Of a DNA stretch of 64,000 nt, positions 60,059 through 64,000 are shown one piece after another. Made by a program: the position numbers and the translations under genes. Within the stretch, counting starts at the first letter, position 1. Every line of letters begins with the position of its first letter. The notes below the pieces were generated by a model, which saw only the letters and a list, made by a program, of their open reading frames with translations, was not told the DNA's origin and did no database searches. This DNA comes from CAKRJP01 sp963589425 (GTDB taxonomy: Bacteria > Bacillota > Clostridia > Lachnospirales > Lachnospiraceae). The DNA lies in the NCBI GenBank assembly GCA_963589425.1, contig CAVAKZ010000003.1, forward strand, positions 1-64,000, given 5' to 3'.

Positions 60059-61216
60059 ATGGATGAACTAAAACAGATATTACAAGCAAAGCTCAATATA
60101 GATTTTCTTTCTGCTACCTTAAGTAATCCAAGAGAAAAAGAGGGGCCTACAAAGATTAAGGTTCGCCCCTTATTGAAGGATGATCAGCTTATTTTTCAAT
60201 TGGAAAGTTTTTCGGGCAACCAGGCCTTTCACAAAAATGCAGAAGTTAAAGAAGCGGTAGATCTAATCCTTTCTCATATGGAAAATATGAAGCAGATGCA
60301 ATTGGAGACCAGACAAGAGATTTATAGTGTTCTGGTAAGCAAAAAGGGAAAGGTCACTATAAAGAAAAAAATGCAAAAGTGCCAGAAAGAGGTGGCCGAT
60401 TTAAGTCATAACCGCAAGAAGAAATATGTGCTGGAGGAGGGGAGGCCAGTGCCCTTCTTAAGAGACCTTGGGGTTATGACAGAGGAGGGCAAGATTGTTC
60501 GCGCAAGATTTGATAAATTTAAGCAGATCAATCGCTTTTTGGAATTTATTGAGGATATTTTGCCTCAGTTAGACAAGGGGAGAGAACTGACCATCCTGGA
60601 CTTTGGATGCGGAAAGTCCTATCTTACCTTTGCCATGTACTATTATCTCCACGAGCTTAAGGCTTATGATATTCGGATTATTGGTTTGGACTTAAAAAAA
60701 GATGTGATTCGTCATTGTAATGAACTGGCAGAAAAATATGGCTATGAGAAACTGAAATTCCTGGAGGGGAATATTGCGGATTATACAGGAGTTGACAAGG
60801 TGGATATGGTGGTGACCCTTCATGCCTGTGATACCGCTACAGACTTTGCTTTGGCCAAGGCCATCGGCTGGGATGCCAAAGTTATCCTGTCTGTTCCTTG
60901 CTGCCAGCATGAGCTAAATCGTCAGATTGAAAATGAGCTTTTGGCTCCTGTTTTAAAATATGGTCTTGTTAAGGAGCGAATGGCGGCTTTGATTACCGAT
61001 GCCTTGCGGGCAGAATATTTGGAGCAGGAGGGCTATGATGCCCAGATCCTGGAATTTATTGATATGGAACATACGCCAAAAAATATTTTGATCCGGGCAG
61101 TAAAAACCGGCAAGAAAAAAGATCAGGGACAGGCTCTAAAGGCCTGCATAAGTGCCCTTCATGTGGATCCTATGTTAGGAAGGCTTTTGCAGCAAAAAGA
61201 AGGGGAGAGTATTTAA
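60059..61216 (+). CDS. SAM-dependent methyltransferase (Methyltransf_32-like)
   Basis: A 385-residue protein. An N-terminal ~165-residue helical region (KIKVRPLLKDDQLIFQLESF.., SHNRKKKYVLEEGRPVPFL) is followed by a Rossmann-type methyltransferase domain with motif I ILDFGCGKSYLTFA (~180-193), VIRHCNELAEKYG, MVVTLHACDTATD and ILSVPCCQHELN. It resembles widespread methyltransferases of unknown, perhaps RNA, substrate. ATG 60059 follows GGAAGG; an in-frame start at 60020 lies inside rsmA. Being coupled to rsmA suggests an RNA target, an inference only. Confidence 0.82.
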   Translation: MDELKQILQAKLNIDFLSATLSNPREKEGPTKIKVRPLLKDDQLIFQLESFSGNQAFHKNAEVKEAVDLILSHMENMKQMQLETRQEIYSVLVSKKGKVTIKKKMQKCQKEVADLSHNRKKKYVLEEGRPVPFLRDLGVMTEEGKIVRARFDKFKQINRFLEFIEDILPQLDKGRELTILDFGCGKSYLTFAMYYYLHELKAYDIRIIGLDLKKDVIRHCNELAEKYGYEKLKFLEGNIADYTGVDKVDMVVTLHACDTATDFALAKAIGWDAKVILSVPCCQHELNRQIENELLAPVLKYGLVKERMAALITDALRAEYLEQEGYDAQILEFIDMEHTPKNILIRAVKTGKKKDQGQALKACISALHVDPMLGRLLQQKEGESI

Positions 61217-61244
61217 TAAATAGTTACAGAGGTAAATTTTACAT

Positions 61245-63779
61245 ATGAAGAAACATTTGATCAATGCAGGAATTCTCCTGGCAGTCTTTTTAATAGCTGT
61301 TAACGTGTTTAGCTTGCTTACCAACAAAGGAAATGAGAGCACAACGGCAGACATGAGCGGAGCTACCCTGCCTCAGATATCCTTTTCCTATAATGGGTAT
61401 AACATGAACCTTCTGCCGGGATACGTGGAGAAGATGGAAATAAACTCCATGCGGGATACCATAACGCCGGTGGCAGATGGGAAGATTTCTGCAAATATTT
61501 CTGCCTATGGAAATACCTACACTTCCCTGGAATATCAAATCTATACCCTAGATGGCAGTGAGAAGCTGGCTGCCGGTACTATTAAGGAAGTTAAGGATAC
61601 GGTGGAGATTGATCTAAAGGACAGTAAGCTTAAAAATTCTGCAAGAAAGGCCCTTGATGAGGCTGCCATGGATGAGGAAGCGAAAGACCAGGACCAGGCA
61701 GGTGTGAATTACATTTTGCAGGAAGAGAGGGCCTTGGTCCTGATCCTTACAGATGAAGATGACAAAGCTGTTTACTTTTACACTAGAATTCGAGATGTGG
61801 CAGACACAGGAATGCTAAATTGCCTGGATTATGTAAGTTCCTTCCATGACAATGCCCTGGCAGGTCAGGATCCGGATGATGAAATAAGCTCTGCCCTTGA
61901 GACTGACTCTTCGGCAGTGGATAGTTATCGCCATGTCACGATCAATTCCGCTTACAAAACCGTGCTTTGGGGAGAGTTGAAGCCGGAGATCGTAGGTGGA
62001 ATGCGGTGGAATGTAAAGGAGTTGGCAGATAATTATACCGCCCTTCAACTGCAATATCAGGTGCGGTGTACCGGGGAGGAAAATGATACTGACCTTTATG
62101 TAGTAACAGAATTTTTCCGAGTGCGGTATGATTCCTACACCAAGACCAACTATCTCCTAAATTATGACCGCAGCATGTCCCAGGTATTTGATACTAGCAA
62201 ACAGGTGTTAAGCACTAAGGGGATTCTTCTTGGAATTGTGCCGGTAGATACCCAGTATCAGGTCAACAAAAACGGAACCATTGTTTCTTTTGTGGTAAGT
62301 GGGGAACTTTGGAATTATAATAAATCCAGTGATGAAATGTCCAAGGTATTTTCCTTTGCAGACACAGAAAGGGCAGATCTTCGAAACTTGAATCCCAAGT
62401 ACGATATTAAGATCCTGGATGTGGACAAAAATGGAAATACAAGCTTCGCAGTTTATGGCTATATGAACCGTGGAGGTCATGAAGGCCAGGTGGGAGTTGC
62501 CGTTTACTATTACGATATTAGCAAGAATTCTGTTGATGAGAGGGTATTTATAAAGAGCAACAAGTCCTACGAGATTGTACAGCAGGAATTAGAAAGCCTG
62601 ATTTACTATGATGAGGCCCAAAACCGTTTGTATGCTATGGTGGATGGAAATCTCTATGACTGCAATATTACTTTGAATACAAAAGATAAGCTGGTAACAG
62701 ACCTTTCAGAAAATCAGTACATGGTGTCTGATGATAGCTCCATGGTAGCTTATCAGACCAATGGGGGCTTAGATACAGCCACAGAAATGGAAGTTAGAAA
62801 TCTGGCAGAAGGAACAAGTTTTAAGCTTTCCTGTCAGGAAGGAGAATGCATCAGACCTTTAGGTTTTGTGAAGACGGATGTGGTTTATGGTCTGGCAAAA
62901 GCTGCCGATACAGGAAGCACCGCTTCTGGGGAGACCGTGCTTCCTATGTACAAGATTGAGATTGCAGATGAAACGGGAACAGTAGTGAAAACCTATGAAA
63001 AACAGGGCGTCTACATTTCCGGAATCAGTATTGATGATAATATGATCATGGTGGAGCGGCTGACCAAGGAGGGGGAAGGCTATGCTTCAGCAGCCAAGGA
63101 TTATATTGCCAACAACGACCAGCAAAAGGAGAGCAATATTACTTTAGAGACCTACCTTACGGATCTTAAGGGAACCCAGGTGAGACTTACTTACACGGAA
63201 GGTATTTCAGACCAGAATCCAAAAGTCTTGAATCCTAAACAGGTCATGTATGAAAATACAGTGGAGCTATCATTTGATGAAAAAGCGACCGATTCAACAG
63301 ATAAGTATTATGTATATGCTACAGGCGCTTTACAAAAGATCTATAATAAAGCAGCTACAGCTATCCAGGCGGCAGACAGCCTCTATGGAGTTGTGGTAGA
63401 TGAAAAGCAACAGTATATCTGGGAGCGGGGAAACAGAGATCTTTACTGTGAACTTGATTGTAGCGAGGAAAGCATTAGCAAGTTGAAATCTGCTCTAAGT
63501 CAGGGCAAATCTGCGGTAGATGCAGTTGGAGAGGTTAATGATGGAAAGACCTTGGACCTTAGCGGATGTTCAGTGGAAGAACTCTTATATATCATTGACC
63601 AGGGAAATCCTGTTGTGGCAATGTTAGACAGCAATACATCTGTGCTGTTAGTGGGCTATGATGATAGTAAGGTGTATTATCTTGGACTTTCTGATGAGGA
63701 GTCAACGGAAATTACTTACGAGGAACTAGGTAGCAAGACAGCTGCTAGCGGCCATACCTACATTGGATTCGGAAAATAA
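61245..63779 (+). CDS. Large membrane-anchored extracytoplasmic protein of unknown function
   Basis: An 844-residue protein with one N-terminal membrane helix (~5-27, INAGILLAVFLIAVNVFSLL); the rest is predicted outside the cell. The middle (~230-640) is beta-strand-rich with repeated Y-x-x-x-(D/N) turns, suggesting a propeller-like fold. The last ~100 residues (LSGCSVEELLYIIDQGNPVVAML, VLLVGYDDSKVYYL, TYEELGSKTAASGHTYIGFG) resemble a C39-like/papain-like domain without an evident catalytic Cys. I recognise no named family. The ribosome site (AGAGG) is 12 bases off, rather far. It lies between the rsmA pair and asnS. Confidence 0.75.
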   Translation: MKKHLINAGILLAVFLIAVNVFSLLTNKGNESTTADMSGATLPQISFSYNGYNMNLLPGYVEKMEINSMRDTITPVADGKISANISAYGNTYTSLEYQIYTLDGSEKLAAGTIKEVKDTVEIDLKDSKLKNSARKALDEAAMDEEAKDQDQAGVNYILQEERALVLILTDEDDKAVYFYTRIRDVADTGMLNCLDYVSSFHDNALAGQDPDDEISSALETDSSAVDSYRHVTINSAYKTVLWGELKPEIVGGMRWNVKELADNYTALQLQYQVRCTGEENDTDLYVVTEFFRVRYDSYTKTNYLLNYDRSMSQVFDTSKQVLSTKGILLGIVPVDTQYQVNKNGTIVSFVVSGELWNYNKSSDEMSKVFSFADTERADLRNLNPKYDIKILDVDKNGNTSFAVYGYMNRGGHEGQVGVAVYYYDISKNSVDERVFIKSNKSYEIVQQELESLIYYDEAQNRLYAMVDGNLYDCNITLNTKDKLVTDLSENQYMVSDDSSMVAYQTNGGLDTATEMEVRNLAEGTSFKLSCQEGECIRPLGFVKTDVVYGLAKAADTGSTASGETVLPMYKIEIADETGTVVKTYEKQGVYISGISIDDNMIMVERLTKEGEGYASAAKDYIANNDQQKESNITLETYLTDLKGTQVRLTYTEGISDQNPKVLNPKQVMYENTVELSFDEKATDSTDKYYVYATGALQKIYNKAATAIQAADSLYGVVVDEKQQYIWERGNRDLYCELDCSEESISKLKSALSQGKSAVDAVGEVNDGKTLDLSGCSVEELLYIIDQGNPVVAMLDSNTSVLLVGYDDSKVYYLGLSDEESTEITYEELGSKTAASGHTYIGFGK

Positions 63780-63805
63780 AAAAGTCAGAAGGAGAAGGAA
63801 CAAAC

Positions 63806-64000
63806 ATGGAACTTATTACAATTCGAGAATTATACAAAAATAGCGAGAAATATTTGGATAAGAAAATTTCTGTAGGAGGATGGGTTCGAAGCGTTAGAGA
63901 TTCCAAATCCTTTGGATTTATTGTCCTCAGTGATGGAACTTTCTTCCAGCCTCTGCAGGTGGTTTACCATGACACCATGGATAATTTTGCGGAAATTTCT
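63806..64000 (+). CDS. asnS: Asparagine--tRNA ligase, N-terminal part (cut by window end)
   Basis: The first 65 residues of a class II tRNA synthetase. The N-terminal OB-fold stretch SVGGWVRSVRDSKSFGFIVLSDGTFFQPLQVVY is characteristic of AsnRS anticodon-binding domains (AspRS and LysRS differ here). AAGGAG-type sequence lies before the ATG at 63806. The rest continues beyond 64000, so completeness cannot be judged. No T-box leader is present; only 26 bases separate it from the upstream stop. Confidence 0.85.
   Translation, partial: MELITIRELYKNSEKYLDKKISVGGWVRSVRDSKSFGFIVLSDGTFFQPLQVVYHDTMDNFAEIS

Noticed and set aside
1..64000. tRNA, rRNA, CRISPR arrays, transposase or integrase genes
   Set aside because: Searched by eye on both strands; nothing with the required sequence patterns was found.

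Overview
The window looks like a chromosomal piece of a low-to-mid GC Firmicute of class Clostridia, most likely family Lachnospiraceae. The evidence is strong purine-rich ribosome binding sites, sigma-A-type promoters, monoderm lipoproteins and a sortase-type surface protein, a TatD-linked radical SAM protein, AAA-ATPase-like/PD-(D/E)XK proteins and an NHLP-type export cluster. No species can be named from sequence alone. No rRNA, tRNA, CRISPR array or transposase gene was found.

Layout. 1-5.4 kb: a preQ1-I riboswitch and queT; an AAA-ATPase-like/nuclease-fold gene; a C-terminally shortened MocR/PdxR-type regulator divergent from a pyridoxal/pyridoxamine kinase; and a radical SAM gene. 5.5-16.1 kb: a 1740-residue MBG-repeat surface protein with an almost perfect 1071-bp internal duplication, an OmpR-type two-component system, and a second AAA-ATPase-like gene. 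16.1-22.3 kb (minus strand): a maltodextrin locus (binding lipoprotein, two permeases, LacI regulator, 4-alpha-glucanotransferase) with two LacI-type half-site-rich operators around its promoter. 22.3-28.5 kb: a CPBP membrane protease, then a minus-strand pair of a GNAT protein and a 1490-residue charged protein ending in a papain-like cysteine peptidase fold. 28.7-36.1 kb: a JetA/JetB/JetC (Wadjet/MksBEF-like condensin) operon without a visible JetD nuclease, then a ParA-like ATPase with a small Lys/Ala-rich partner, and an AIM24 protein.

36.2-41.8 kb: a five-gene operon with a leader-like small peptide, an ECF sigma factor, a short HlyD/NHLM-like membrane protein, a C39-peptidase ABC exporter and a second ABC exporter. 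This is the NHLP bacteriocin export architecture, but no modification enzyme is present. 41.85-42.34 kb: a GC-rich non-coding block built from inverted repeats. It holds two diverged copies of one ~120-nt element in opposite orientation, and their closing stems differ by three compensatory base-pair changes, so a conserved folded RNA or DNA is likely. 42.3-47.7 kb: a sodium:alanine/glycine symporter and a cyclic-di-GMP pair (membrane GGDEF, GGDEF-EAL). 47.7-64 kb: mostly housekeeping genes (metF, pgi, an M24 peptidase, a nucleotidyltransferase, glmS, metG, tatD, rsmA, a methyltransferase, the start of asnS), interrupted by an orphan ModA-like lipoprotein and a large membrane-anchored protein of unknown function.

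The strongest candidates for something undescribed are the GC-rich covarying repeat block (41851-42337), the NHLP-type exporter with its leader-like peptide and ECF sigma factor, the JetABC condensin lacking JetD beside a ParA pair and a giant papain-like protein, and a small family of palindromic elements sharing a terminal inverted repeat (17622-17820 and 58239-58305).
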